Shown: positions 48,537-60,830, counted from the first letter of the stretch. The stretch: DNA of 64,000 nt from Symbiodinium kawagutii (GCA_009767595.1 VSDK01017592.1:246464-310463), one strand, 5' to 3'. A program made the numbers and translations. Notes: generated by a model not told the origin, from the letters alone.

Positions 48537-51364
48537 CGCAGGAGGGTCGTGTTGCAGCAGAGCTGGTTTCCAAAATCAGTGCAGCCGATATTTGCAGCCA
48601 GCTTTATTTTTGCCTCACTGTTTGTCTACAGTAATTTCATAGTTATAGAGTCTTGCAAAAGCGGTTGATTCTGATCTTTGAGAATAATGAGTGCAGTATA
48701 TCAACAATGGTGCAAAACCATCAAGAGTCAAGAATTTTGTGTTCTTCACCAAACTATTGCATCATTTTATAATTAGTGATTTGGTTGCTGACCAACTATC
48801 AAGTTGTCATACAGTAGTGACAAATACTTGCACTATTGAAAAACCATGTCTAGTACTTCAAATTATTGATCATGCTAATGCTAACATGTACATGTAAAGT
48901 GGCACATGGATGTGACATGAGGGCATGGGCATGTATAGACGTATGTCTTCCGCAGTCCTTCAATCTGAAGGGAAAAGAGCGCTGCCACTCCATTGCATAG
49001 TAGCAGAGCCACTGTAGCGCTCATGATGCTGGAAAGAATGTTCGGCGGATGAACGATTTACATGCCTTGTAATGCACAGATCTCATCCACCCTGCATTTA
49101 TTAGCTTTAGCCATTAATGACCAGTTATACCATAACACCCTATCTCATACATGACGTGGTTGTACCCTATCTTTATTGGTGAATCCATGACTAGTTGATT
49201 TTTAATCTTAAGGGTTATAGCCTATCATAGGTTACCATATATTTATTGGTTAACCCATGATGGTGATTGACCAGGTAGGTTAATCTTTATGGGGTTATAC
49301 CTACGTCGTCATTGATCCAGTCCCCAGCCAGCCAATCCTGAGGAAGGCACCTTGGCGAGTGAGGAAAGTACCACCAGGTGACTGGCACAGGGGCAGGGAG
49401 CGATGAGTGGCGGTGTTTGGGCTGGGCCAGGGGTAGCTGTTGTGATATCCTTAAGGGGAGCAGCTACTGGGCGCAGCAACCAAGTGCTAGACAGGCTTGG
49501 GCCCCTGCAAACACTATTGACCATCTTTAAGCCCTTCGAACCCGGCTTGACCGTTGTTTGTCAGTAATAAGCCAATTGTTCAACCTATGATAGTGAGTTG
49601 GCGAGGGGTCAGTTGCCGCAGCATTGCTAATGAGAAACCATTGACCCCACTTTCATCCAACCCATTGCTAACAGATCATTATCTCAGAACGAAATTGCGA
49701 TCATTGATAATGATCAACGACGTTTATGTAGTGTTAATGCTTCATGGAAGCTATCAACCAACCATTGTTTACATTCCATTGTCAAGCTATGATGCTACAA
49801 TGATTTTAAATCCGGATTCACCAGTATTCACCCACGACTTCATGACCCACGGTATTAGCCCATCAGCACCCCCTTGCATCAATGCATCAATCATTCACCA
49901 TCACTATGAAGCATTATTGCCCCTTATTACTGGATGGTCTTTAACATACTTTTGAGGGTATCATTGTTCATGGATGTGGTGCGACTAATTAATGGCTAAT
50001 AGCCTCCTAGCATTTGGATAATGACCGCTAATGAATAGCTCATCATTTTTCATATGATTACTCACCCCTGTCACCATTCTTTTTGCTGCACTCAACTGGC
50101 CAGATACTTTACTCCTTTCATTTTTGTTGCACCATCTGAAAGGATATCTACAAGCGCCAGAATCGTTGTTCATTTTGAGCAGGGTACAAAAAGGTTGGCC
50201 ATTGTTAGCCATACTTAGCCCTGAGTAAGGAAATCATAATTAAGCACGACCAACCCCCATGGGAAGGAGACAAAAACTTTTCCAAACCAGTATTAAGCAT
50301 TTTACCCTTCAGTCGCCATTAACATCAGTATTACCTATAATGGATGGTACCACTGCTGCTTGTATTGCAATAGTTCACTAGTGCAATCCACAATGGACTA
50401 GTGGTTTCATGGATAATGTAAACATGCATTGCCAACTAGCCCCTAGTGCAAGTACACGCAAGTACCCGAATCAAGGATTAGCCACTATGAATTCATCCAA
50501 AGTTGATACATTACCATCCAAGTTGCACTACCCACATGGGTTGCCAATTAATTGATCGATTACCAGCCATCATGAACTCACTAGTGTTACCATAGCTAGC
50601 CATGAACTAACCAGTAAATCACTGGTATGAGCACAAAATTGCCAGCCAATATAAACCATGAACTCACTAGTATGGAGCATTATCATCACCATTAGCTCAC
50701 TAGTATGATCCATACTTAACCATTATTGACCACATGGATTGCAAGCAAGGCCGCTAGTCAGTCAATGCAAACTGACTACCAGATATTAACTCACTCCGTC
50801 GTGTAAACCATATGGGTCACCATTGTTGACCATATTGACTCACCAGTATTAGCAGGATAACCATAAAAGAACCTATAAATCACTGGCATTTTCAGATGGT
50901 ACTTGCTGAAATTAACCACAAAAATATCGTTAAATGGTTAACCCCATTCGTTAACCATTAAATGAAATAACAAGCTGCTATTAACCCTCATTAACTGGTG
51001 ATTTAACTCATTACTAATCATTACTATGTTTGTTTCACCAGCATTTTCCATTCTACTCTTTTTCATTAATTGCCTACCAAATAACCAGGACGGTTGACCT
51101 TTAACCTGATACTAATGGTTATGAATGGAACATAACCTTCTGTAACCATTGATTTACTAATGCTTATTTGATGGTCATACTACTACAATTATCCCATGAC
51201 ATATTTTCCGGTTTTACCATTAGTATACTGATACAATATGGTTATATCAGCTACTACTTGTTACTAACCATTAGTAGAACTAACCATTAGTATTACTAAT
51301 CGTTAGTATTCCCAACCATTGATAGACTACTAGTGACGGTTATACATCAACTCACTAAGCTCCG

Positions 51365-51560
51365 TCATGCAACCGTCATCATTCGCAGCCGTTCGCTTCA
51401 CGCTTCGCAGGACCTGCGCTTCAGTGGTGCCTGGATGGACGGGCACCTTTACAGTGAGGTCCCCGCCGCGTAGTGCGCGTAGCGAGCCCCGAGCCGTGTT
51501 TCGGACAGGTGATCTGGAGCTGCTGATGATCAACTCATGGTGGACTACAGCTGGGGTAAT
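51365..51560 (+). other. GC-rich island, candidate exon
   Basis: About 195 bp rich in CpG within AT-rich matrix. The plus frame reads SSFAAVRFTLRRTCASVVPG and continues with a basic, Ser-rich peptide. The complementary frame is also open. Unknown family. Confidence 0.2.
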
Positions 51561-51659
51561 GTGGCTGAGTAATTCGACTACAGTATAAGGGAGTAATGCT
51601 GAGTAACAATGGAGCATATGGTGATTTCGACCTAGCCAGTTTGGGTAAATGGATGGTTT

Positions 51660-51718
51660 GTTACTATGAATGGTTGATATTGGATGATAGCTAGGGGTCC
51701 CTTATTTTGAGAACTCCC
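51660..51718. repeat. worn right end of a family B element
   Basis: GGTCCCTTATTTTGAGAACTCCC matches the right end of family B copies (for example GGTCCCCTATTTTGAG at 1453). The matching left end is too worn to place. Confidence 0.45.
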
Positions 51719-51833
51719 ATATAGTGGTGAGCAATGATGAGGATGACCAACCAATGGGGTTCTTTATATAGTGGTTTAGTATGGGGGAAAATGTATAGGG
51801 TACAAAATGGTAAGCAATAATGACGGTCGATGA

Positions 51834-51882
51834 TGATGACGATGGTTGATGATGATGATGATGATGATGATGGTGATGATGG

Positions 51883-51938
<56 letters not shown>

Positions 51939-51958
51939 ATGATGATGATGATTATGAT
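51834..51958. repeat. (GAT)n microsatellite
   Basis: About 125 bp of ATG/GAT triplets with a few GGT and TTA interruptions, in opposite orientation to the (CAT)n tract at 2782. Confidence 0.95.
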
Positions 51959-52480
51959 TGGTTGATTGGTTGTCGCTAAGTCGTGGTGAGCAGTGGCTTG
52001 TACTGTTCTGAACCAGTCGGGTGCTGATGGATTCTTATGGTTCAGCTGAGCAATGATGGTAGGCTGGATTCATGGTGGTTAAACTGAGCAACAATAGTAA
52101 ATCAGATTGCTAAGCATAGTTTAGCTTCTTGATTCAGTAGCCAATTAATATTGTTCTTTGATTTGCTCTTGGCATGAGCCATCAATGACGCTTTTCATGA
52201 CTAGCTCTGAGCAACTGCGGTCTTTTTGATGTTTGTCGCTGGCTGCTGAATGGCGATGCTGGTTGGCAATGATGGCTGGCAATGCTGCTTTGCAATGCGT
52301 GTAATGATTCGAAGGGTGCATGTGGGTGTCGGTTGTATGAGTCATGGCAGTTGGCACCATCCATAGGGGACCGTCATTCACCTGCCTACCCCTAGCTACT
52401 AGCCCATGCGAGCGACCAAGTTCTTGGCTCAGCACAGGGTGTAGTTCATGGGCCGTTGGCAAGGAACAACCATTGATTTT

Positions 52481-52578
52481 CTGGCTGGTGGTTTCAAACG
52501 TGTTTTATTTTCCCTGGTAATCATCAAGAAATGGTTGGTTGACTAATATTTTTCGTAGTTGTTGAAGCCACCAACCAG
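52481..52578. repeat. short inverted-repeat element, family A copy 7
   Basis: 98 bp, ends CTGGCTGGTGGTTTCAAAC and GTTGAAGCCACCAACCAG. It is close to the copy at 45569, including the preceding TTGATTTT, which suggests the shared unit may extend a few bases further left. Confidence 0.8.
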
Positions 52579-53586
52579 ATCACCATGCAGGGATTTATAA
52601 ATAGATGGAGGGGTCTGATAGGTGGTGAGCACTAGCGAATTACAGTGAATACTAGCAAATTAGGTGCAGTACAGCAGCAAAGGAATGTACCCTTTTGAGC
52701 CTTGGAATGGAGAAAGTGGTGAATCATACTGTGGTTATGCCTGGTGCTAGCTGATGACATTTGGCAACCAGATTAGGCGTGGTTGATTCTACCTGGCCAT
52801 ACCTACTTGGTTGTACTATGGAAGTGCCACTGCTCCACCAAGCATAAAGAAGTCCGTAGCCAATCATACGACATTGATACCTTGTTGTCCGCGATTGTGT
52901 TTGTGCTACAACTACTCAGTATACCTGGTTGATGCTTGCGCATCATCATAGGGTTTTTCGTTCGATTGGCTGTAACCAAGGGTCATCAACCAGGCATGAT
53001 GATATGACCGGTTACGGAAGTGTCGTCAATGCTGGAGTTTCTTACCCGGTTGATAAGCTGGTATAGTAGATACGGAAGGGCTATAATCCACTGTAGTCTT
53101 CTCCCTGGTACAGTAGATATCCGATACTTGCTATAGTAGATACTTGCTATAGTAGATCAGAATTATGACCCACAGGGTTTCTGTAGTATTGATCCACTAT
53201 ACTTGGTGGCTTGGATGGGTTTGGGGTGACACCAGCCCCTCGTTCACCCACCGGCGTCACGCCGATGCCTGGGAGGTGTTCCTACTCTGCACTCACAGGT
53301 GACGGCTCAGGACGGGAAGGGATGGTCGCCAGGTTGGTGACACCAGGTGGTTCGGAAGCTGAGCAATGCCCATTTGGTTGGTGACAAGGATGGTAATTAA
53401 CCACTAACCATCAAAAAAAAAATCTGGGATTACCCTCTGGCAAACTAACCTGGAAGCTGAAAATCACCAGCTTTTACAGGTAAACCCATTGTAAATAGCT
53501 GGTTTTCCACTTCCAGGTTAGTTTACCGGAGTGTAAGCATTAGTTAACTATTGCTTTAAAGTGCCATGAGTTAACAAAATTCTACT
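52579..53586. other. no gene recognised
   Basis: A 17-bp repeat (ACTTGCTATAGTAGAT, twice in tandem with worn copies) lies at 53060-53157. A GC-rich stretch lies at 53220-53340, and an AGCTGG inverted repeat (CTAACCTGGAAG ... CTTCCAGGTTAG) at 53446-53521. Confidence 0.4.
53446..53521. repeat. inverted repeat, hairpin-forming
   Basis: CTAACCTGGAAGCTGAAAA and its near complement ending CCACTTCCAGGTTAG face each other about 40 bp apart. Flanking phrases (CTGGCAAA... and ...TTTACCGG) extend the pairing loosely. It may be another worn inverted-repeat element. Confidence 0.5.
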
Positions 53587-53685
53587 CTGTGTGGGTGGTT
53601 TCGAACATTGTTTATTTTCGCTAGTGATCATTCACAAATTGTTGGTTGACTCATAGTGTTCATTAGGGTTGAAACCGGCAACCAG
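53587..53685. repeat. short inverted-repeat element, family A copy 8
   Basis: 99 bp, ends CTGTGTGGGTGGTTTCGAAC and GGTTGAAACCGGCAACCAG, with the family core. Moderately worn. Confidence 0.7.
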
Positions 53686-55539
53686 CCATGGTTAGTGATT
53701 GTTGGTTGAGTAATAAGCTAAAATGGTTGGTTGCCAAGAGGTTACCTTTGTGATTATGAGCGAAGTTGTCAATCAACTGCTTCATTAACCAAAAAACTGC
53801 TTAATAAACTTGGCAATGATTTGTCAGCAAACTGGTTCATTTTTAATAGATGATTTCGTGAACCAACTCTTAAGCTGGTTTACTGTTCAAACTGTTTTTT
53901 ACTGTCATTCAGTATTTGTTATTATTAGCTGGCTGGCACATTTCAGAAATAATAGTCAAAATCAACTGGTTACATAATAAACTGCTTCGTGAACTGGCTC
54001 ATGAACTGGTCAACCCTGGTTCAATCCAACTGGTTGCACAGATTCTTCAATCCACTGGTAGTAGTGGTGTAGCCATGATTGTTGCATATCATCCGCCATT
54101 ATGAACCACTACTGATGGTTCAACAGATACTTGTTGATGATGAGCAAGTGGCTCATAATGGCAGAGAACCACTACTCCGCCATCAAAGGCCCAGGAAACC
54201 ACTACTAGTAGATGGTTAAACAGCCAAACAGATACCCTTGGGTAAACTAAAACCTGGCAATGGGAAATCCACATCTTTCGGTGTTTTTCATGGATTTCAT
54301 TCATAGAATCCATTGGAAATCCATGGGAAAGACGTAAAAAATGGGGATTGGGCAATCAAATCTACATTTTTTGGTCAAAATCCATAGCTTCCTGGGCCTT
54401 TTCCATTGCCGACCTGGTGGCCGACGCCCAGGATGCGCTTCATCTTCCTGCGCGGCAGGCCAGCTGCACAGCAAAGCATTGCCGCGGGCCCTGGTGGCAA
54501 CAGGACTCATGATGTTGTTGTTCGTGATTATGTTGTTGATTGTTGATTGTTAAATCTTGACTGTTGATGATTATTGGTTGTTGATTGTTGATTGTTGATT
54601 GTTGGTTGTTAAATGTCGATTGTTGCTCGTTGATTGCTGGTTGGTTGGTTCTTGGTTGTTGTCGATTGCTTGTAGTTTGACCAGTGAAGTAGTTGATGAT
54701 TTCTGGTCATGTTCGGTCTTGTTGTATGTTGTTGGTGGTGATGATAGGGCTTCTCCAGTCATAGGGGTACCCCCAGTCAGGCTTTTCATTGATCAATGAT
54801 GGTGATCAACCAACCATGACCTTTGGGTTCCCTAAAGCTTAAGACACGCCCAAAGCATTCGGCAGATTTTGGTTCACACCCATTTTCACCAAGGCAGGGC
54901 TCAAGTGGGAACAGCGGTGGTGGAGCATTGGAAGCGGCCGAAGCCTCTTCAGTTATGGATAGTGGTTCAATAATGGTTTAATCAGGATTAACAATAGCGG
55001 TTTATACTGATTAATGGTCGATACTAGTTTAATAAAAATAATTGATTAACAACAGATAGTGGTTAATGATAGTGATTAATGCTTAATAGATGCTTGGCCC
55101 AAACGAATGACATGGGGAACATCTTGACACCTTGATTGCTTTGGGCTGCGTTTGTTTGATTACAGCTTGCAAGTGCTCGCACGCATCGGCGTCTCCGTAA
55201 TTCGGATATTGTCCCACAATACCTTCTCAAAAATGACAAAATCGATCAAAATCAAAATCATTTTTTAGAGCCACAGTGGCTGGAGAACAAAAGATCACAA
55301 AGATAGATATCAATAGTGGGCCCGCGATGGGCTGCGTCTATATTTGCAATAATTGCTAGCATGTTAGGAATTATAACTCCCGCTTTCTGGCGGGCATCCC
55401 AAACATCCCCCTGGTTCGGCAAGCTGGTGGGTTTGTCTGAAAACGGTGTGCCCCCAAGTCACTGCTGGTTTCTTTATCAATCATGCTTAGGTACTACAGC
55501 TAGATGGCAGCACCCCTGGGGCCATTTACTTGAAAAAAC
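53686..55539. other. matrix, no gene recognised
   Basis: 53700-54110 is AACTGGTT-type matrix. 54395-54500 is a GC-rich island open on both strands. 54516-54675 is a degenerate (TTGATTG)n field. 54950-55090 is GGTTAAT matrix. No gene is supported. Confidence 0.35.
54516..54675. repeat. degenerate (TTGATTG)n minisatellite
   Basis: Repeats of GTTGATTGTTGATTG with TTGG and CTGG variants over about 160 bp. Confidence 0.8.
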
Positions 55540-55659
55540 ACATGGCTGTGGGTCAAAACCCTGTACCCCTGGTTCCCCATCATTAACCATCGTTTTCCCT
55601 ATAATTGTTGGTGGAAATCCTCCATTAGTTGGTTGATTCATACTGACCCATAGCCACAT
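55540..55659. repeat. short inverted-repeat element, family C copy 5
   Basis: 120 bp, begins ACATGGCTGTGGGTCAAAAC and ends CTGACCCATAGCCACAT, with the shared CCTGTACCCCTGGTTCCCC stretch. Confidence 0.7.
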
Positions 55660-56040
55660 CGGAAAAGTTTCAACCCATTTAGCGGTGCATTGGAACCCCT
55701 GATGGTTATGCACAGCTGGATGCACTGGAACCCCTGGTGGTTTGGAACCGAACAGTTGGATAGCCATTATGAAACTATTGTTTTGAATGCATGAACTATT
55801 ACTTATTAATGATTTCTATAGCCCATCACTAATGGGCTACTATTGTACTACTATTGTTATTAACCAGCTGTTATTCAGTTATAATTTTCCTGACTGAACT
55901 CCTGTCATTATAACATACAATATATTAGTGATCATTGTTATTAATGTGACTATCTATTGTTATATGTTGGTTCGTGAACTATGTGATAATGATCATTAAC
56001 CAGCATATAACAATAGATAATAGCAGTTATTACTATCAGG
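55660..56040. other. AT-rich matrix, no gene
   Basis: ATAACAATAGATAATAGC and its reverse occur near 55940 and 56000, so the area is partly palindromic. No gene. Confidence 0.4.
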
Positions 56041-56325
56041 TACCCCTAATAACCAGCATGTTAATTCGGTTAATCCGCCTGACTGCTATTATCTACAGGG
56101 GTTATTACTATCAGGTACCCCTAATAGCAGTTATTACTATCAGGTACCCCTAATAACCAGCATGTTAATTAGGTCAATCCGCCTGACTGCTATTATCTAT
56201 TGTTATCAGGAGCTATTACTATCAGGTACCCCTAATAGCAGTTATTACTATCAGGTATCCCATTAATGAAGGTGAATCCGCCTGACTGGCGGTGCCAATC
56301 CGCCTGACTGGCGGTGCCATGCCGC
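56041..56325. repeat. compound tandem repeat, about 104 bp unit
   Basis: CAGCATGTTAATT(C/A)GGT followed by AATCCGCCTGACTGCTATTA occurs at about 56054 and 56158. Between and after, TTACTATCAGGTACCCCTAA occurs at least five times. The last part repeats AATCCGCCTGACTGGCGGTG twice; CCGCC...GGCGG is a small hairpin. Confidence 0.85.
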
Positions 56326-56480
56326 CAGGTCTGACTACCACAGTGGTGGTGGGCAGCACGGCCGCCGAGGTGACCATCACCGCGAGCATGGAAAGCATTT
56401 TGGACCCAAGCGGCACGCGGAGCGAGCGGGCGAGCGAGCGATTTGGAGCCAGGGGGATCCAGAGGTCAAGGGTTGATTCG
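56300..56480 (+). other. GC-rich island, candidate exon
   Basis: After GCCGCCAG the plus frame reads GLTTTVVVGSTAAEVTITAS and then an Arg/Ser/Glu-rich peptide to a stop at about 56500. Composition and balance are exon-like and the AG|GT border suits a dinoflagellate acceptor. No family is recognised. Confidence 0.25.
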
Positions 56481-58117
56481 GATGGTAAAAATGGTGTTTA
56501 GTTTGGGGTTGAGGGATGGTTAGTTGAGGGTTGATGAAAGGTTGATGAATGGTTAAGTGGTGAATGGTGATTGGTTAGGTTGATGAATGGTGATTTTTAG
56601 GCTTAGTTAGGTTGATGAATGGTGATTTGTAGGTTTGATGGTTTTTTAAATGGTGATTGTTGTGGTTGGCTAAGGGTTGATTAGTGGATATGCCGATGGT
56701 TCCTTGATGTTCCATTGTGCTGAAAGATAGCTATTTTTCTGGATATGCCGATGGTTCATGATGCTACGTAGTCGCTTATACTAGCGCACGCTAAGCGACA
56801 ATAATTAAGAAGAATATGATGCTATAACGATTGTTCTGGACCCAATGGTTGACAATAGCGGTTGATAAGAAGTGATGGTTCAGCAAAGGTCATTCGCCAT
56901 GATTGATGGTGGTCCACTTTTGGGAAAGATAGCCAACACTTACGGGAGAACCGACAATCGCAACTATGTACCAAGTATGGTGACGAATTAGTGCTTGCCG
57001 CAAAATGATTCGATGTTGAACGTTTTATTCAACATGGCTCATGGCCATTCAACCATGATCATCCATGATCGTTAATGGTGGTATGAGCCAACTGCGGTTG
57101 AGAAAATGATAGCCGTTGTTGAGCTGACCAATTGTCATTAACATGCTGAAGATCGCGGTGAATGATGTGAGCCAGTCAATGATGAGGCACTGGTGATTAA
57201 GGAGAGTTCGGTCACTGGATACGGTTTCTATCCATGTCCCATACTCCCAAGTGACCTTCTCCTCCATGGGGATTGCTTGCAGGTCGGACACTAGCTGGGT
57301 ACGCCTAACTTTGTGACACTGCGGTATGACCAGCAGCTGGATACGCCAACCAGCAGGGACAACACCACGAAAGTTTCACTTGCGAGTTTGTTTCCTACTT
57401 ACCTCAAAAGGATTGCCAGGACACGTGGATTGTCGAAGATGCAAATTTATATGGATGGTGAATCACTTATGCAACACCTGCATGCAACATACACCCAGGA
57501 ACAGTTGTGCCCATGAATGATTCTTTAGGGTCTGTTAAAAAAATGCGATGCGAACATCTGAACGATGATTCCGCTAGACAAGAGTACCTTCCCCCACACT
57601 GGCCCGCGCAGTCCTATACAGTCGGGCGTACCAGAGGAGCTTAATCTTGGGGAAGGGATAAATGGTGCAGTTGTTGGAGGTATCGGTGCATGTGAATGAT
57701 CTACAGGCCGCTGGTTGAGTTATTGACGAGGACTCCAATACAATTTCGGTTGGTTGAGAAACTCTTGCTGTCGGGGTGTTCGGTGATGAATTCATATTGC
57801 CAGGTACTTGACTTGCACATCAACATGCATCCTAGAATGTCCACAAAACTTCTTCCCCAAAGCAATGGATGAACCTGGCTCTCTATTTACGCCCCACCCC
57901 ACTGTCATGGGACCAATGAGCCGGCAATTTGTCATTCACCTGTGCCACATCAACGTACTGCTAGCCCTAGTTGGTTACCCAGTGCGACTATTCTTGGCGA
58001 TTCCCAGCTCCGCGTAGCGAAGCTCTCATCATCCCATTCTCATGTCGATCATCATTTACCTCGCATCATCAGCTAATCATCCTTCGGACCAGCTTGATGA
58101 TGATCCATCCCAAAATG
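56481..58117. other. matrix, no gene recognised
   Basis: 56500-56700 is GGTTGATGAATGG matrix. The remainder is mixed sequence with no frame of domain character. Confidence 0.35.
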
Positions 58118-58194
58118 GTTGGCCTACTACTCAAAATGGTAAACATATCAGGGATGATTTGGGGGTGTGGTACCCCTATTTTGACAAACACTCC
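58118..58194. repeat. short inverted-repeat element, family B copy 5
   Basis: Ends TACTACTCAAAATGGTAA and TACCCCTATTTTGACAAACA. It retains GGGATGATTTGGGGGTG of the family interior. Short and worn. Confidence 0.5.
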
Positions 58195-59219
58195 TATCAT
58201 CTCCCACCCCTCTAAACAGCTGAGAAGAAATGCCAGGATCATCACCCACCCGCCCCCCAGGTTTCGCCAGCGAAACTCGCGACTGCTTCGACGTCGATAG
58301 CACCTATGAGGGAAGCTTCAGCTGCTGGGCCTACAGCCTGCTGGGTGTTGCTCAGCTGGCTGCTGGGTTGATAGCCATGAATAGCCATTAGTAGCCATCA
58401 ATGACCAACAGCGATAGGCATAATAGCAGGATGGCACCAACAATGTCAGGCTGAGCTGGTGGTTCTTAACATTGTTTAGTTGTCCCTGTCCCTAGTTTTT
58501 TCAGAAAGTGACGCCGTCAGTCCCCACGTTTCTACATCACTTTTTTAAGACAAATTCATTGATATTCCAATTGGCTTTATCCCCATACCTGTCACTAACC
58601 TAGTAGTCAGCGCCCACTGCCTTCCCTCCAACTGCACCGGACCAAGACTCAGAACTAAGGTGCTGGCTCAAACCAAAACCAAAAAAAAAAAGCACCAAAA
58701 AAAAAAAAAAACACATTTTTTTTTTTTTTAGTGCCCCTCCCCCTCCCCCAGGAGAAGGCATGGGCCCAGGCCCAAACCCAACCACTTAAGGGTTAAATGT
58801 CACCTAGAATTTGCAGCCAAAGGACAAGAAAGTCCATGTGCATCCTCCCCATCCCATCCTCGTGCATGAAAAGTTACTTCTAAAAATGCAATCTACACAC
58901 ACTTTTTCCAAAAAAACTTCTGTCATAATAATTTCACCCAGTATACCTTGAACAAAACAGACCCTGGGCAACAAAAAATATTCCAAAAAGTAATCATAAA
59001 TAAAAAAATATATTTTTTATGTTTTTTTCTGTTTTTTTTTTCCGGCTTTTTTGTTTTTAAAAACCCAGACCAGATGTTCTTTGACAAGGTTTTTTTACCC
59101 ATCTGTAGATCTGTGATTCTTCAATCCTGTCTGGTCCCGATTTGTGTTTACATTCCCACCATTTTTGTCACAAAATAAACTAGACAAAAATCTGCTTTGT
59201 TTAGAGAAACAATCTCAAA
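58195..59219. other. no gene; A/T-rich hairpin and worn family A end
   Basis: 58451-58500 matches a family A left half (GCTGGTGGTTCTTAACATTG). 58692-58734 is a GCAC-A(n)...T(n)-GTGC inverted repeat. 58980-59050 has T-rich runs. No gene. Confidence 0.4.
58692..58734. repeat. A-tract/T-tract inverted repeat
   Basis: GCACC followed by about 15 A, a CACA loop, about 13 T and then AGTGC. It would form a long A:T stem closed by GCAC/GTGC. Confidence 0.75.
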
Positions 59220-60830
59220 CGTTCTAGAATAAAAAGTATCTAGGGGTGCTATGGGAAAAAATACTGAGAATTCCTATGAGCGACTATGGGAATGATATGG
59301 GTAAACCATAAAGATCTCATGGCAACTATTTACATATAAAGCACTCAGAAACAAAACATATTGCTTTATGTTTACAATGAGGCAGCATAGGAATGGCATG
59401 GGAAATAAAAGGAACTGAAAATATACAGCAAGACCATCATGGGGAGAGGTTGGCACCTAATAGAATACCATGGAAAGCTTTCTGAAAGAACTTAGGGCTA
59501 GCATGAGACAAAAATCGGGATGCCACAATGTAATATCAGGAGGATTTGTTTCTTTCTTTTGGGAGGCAAGTTGTAGATCATTAGAATGGAAAGTGGAGAG
59601 AGCACAAAAGGAACAATGGGCAATCCTTAAAAAAAACTTAGGGAGGGCCTTAGACATAGCATGCTTAAACCTTGGAAAATCATTTGGTGTGAGTGCATGA
59701 ATAGCATGGAAAAAGCACGCATCCTAGGTGGAAAGCATAGGAGTATTGCAGGAAATGTAGCCAGGGGAACAAATATAAATTATAACAACTCCATTGGAAT
59801 TGAGTGGGGAAAATTTGCGCTAGTTGGGGGAAGCCAGTAAGACAGTCCAGGATGCCAAAGCCAGCCTCCTCAAAAAGATAAGGATAGCATGATTTGAGAC
59901 AGAAAAAACACATGCAGGGTACTACAACAATGATAGCATGGGAAACCAGGAACAGAATGTGGCGAGACTACAAGAGCAACAAGAAGTGATATCAGACTGT
60001 CTTTTGGGGAGAGCATATGTATAGTAAGATGAAGAAAAGTCATGGAAAAGTGCTTGCTCAAAGCAAATGACTGGCATGTAAGCAATTGAAACCTTGGGTG
60101 GAGAACATACACATAGCATGGAAAATGAGAAGACGTGATAAGAATACTATCAAACCATGGAGAAAGATTAGCACAATATAGGGAAAACAAAGAAACAATA
60201 TGGTAAGCACTGGGAATGAAGGATGGGAAAGGTTACAAGAATACCATGGAGTAGTACAGGAAGAGATTTGCCATACTTGGAGGAAACCACAAGGATCATC
60301 TAGGATGTAATGGAAACCTTCTGAAAGGACATAGAGATAGCATGAATTGAGCCAAAACCCCCTTGTAGGGGATGGTAAAAGTAATAGCATGGGAAGCCAT
60401 AACAACATCTTTTTGTTGGGGGAGGGGCAGGTCATAGAGAACCAGAATAGAATGTAGTGATAGTATTGAAACAACAAAGGGTAATGCATAAAGACCACTT
60501 AGGAAGAGCATAGACATAGTATGCCAAAAAAATGGAACCTCATTTAATGTAGTTACATGAACGACATGGAAAACATGCACATATACTAGGTGAAAAGCAA
60601 AGGATTTTTTTGGAATGCAACAAAGGGAAAAACATATACATATCCTAGGTGGGAAGCATAGGAGTATTGTGGGAATGTGGCAAGGGGAAGCAGAAAACAA
60701 CTCCATAGGAAATGCATATCATATGAAGAAAGCAAACCGACAGCATGGGGTGCCATGGAAGCAAGGCAAAGAACAGATTTTGCAACAATACATAAGAATA
60801 GGATTGGCACTACCTGGGAAACCACCGTAT
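59220..60830. repeat. old purine-rich repeat field (AGCATGG...)
   Basis: The plus strand is strongly A/G-rich, with AGCATGG, ACCATGGA or similar about every 30-40 bp. Larger blocks repeat: 59720-59810 resembles 60642-60720 (both TCCTAGGTGG-AAGCATAGGAGTATTG, then CAACTCCAT), and 59474-59510 resembles 60309-60345, about 0.83-0.92 kb apart. The minus strand shows hydrophobic Leu/Phe/Cys-rich open frames produced by the same bias; I do not call them genes. Confidence 0.55.

Larger units (their letters stand above)
48540..52480. other. matrix, no gene recognised
   Basis: 48540-49310: no gene. 49310-49540: GC-richer, no clear frame. 49600-51350: long field of AACCATTA and CACTAGTA phrases on the plus strand. 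A GC island lies at 51365-51560, a worn family B right end at 51660-51718, and a GAT microsatellite at 51834-51958. 52140-52470 is open on the minus strand without domain character. Confidence 0.35.
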
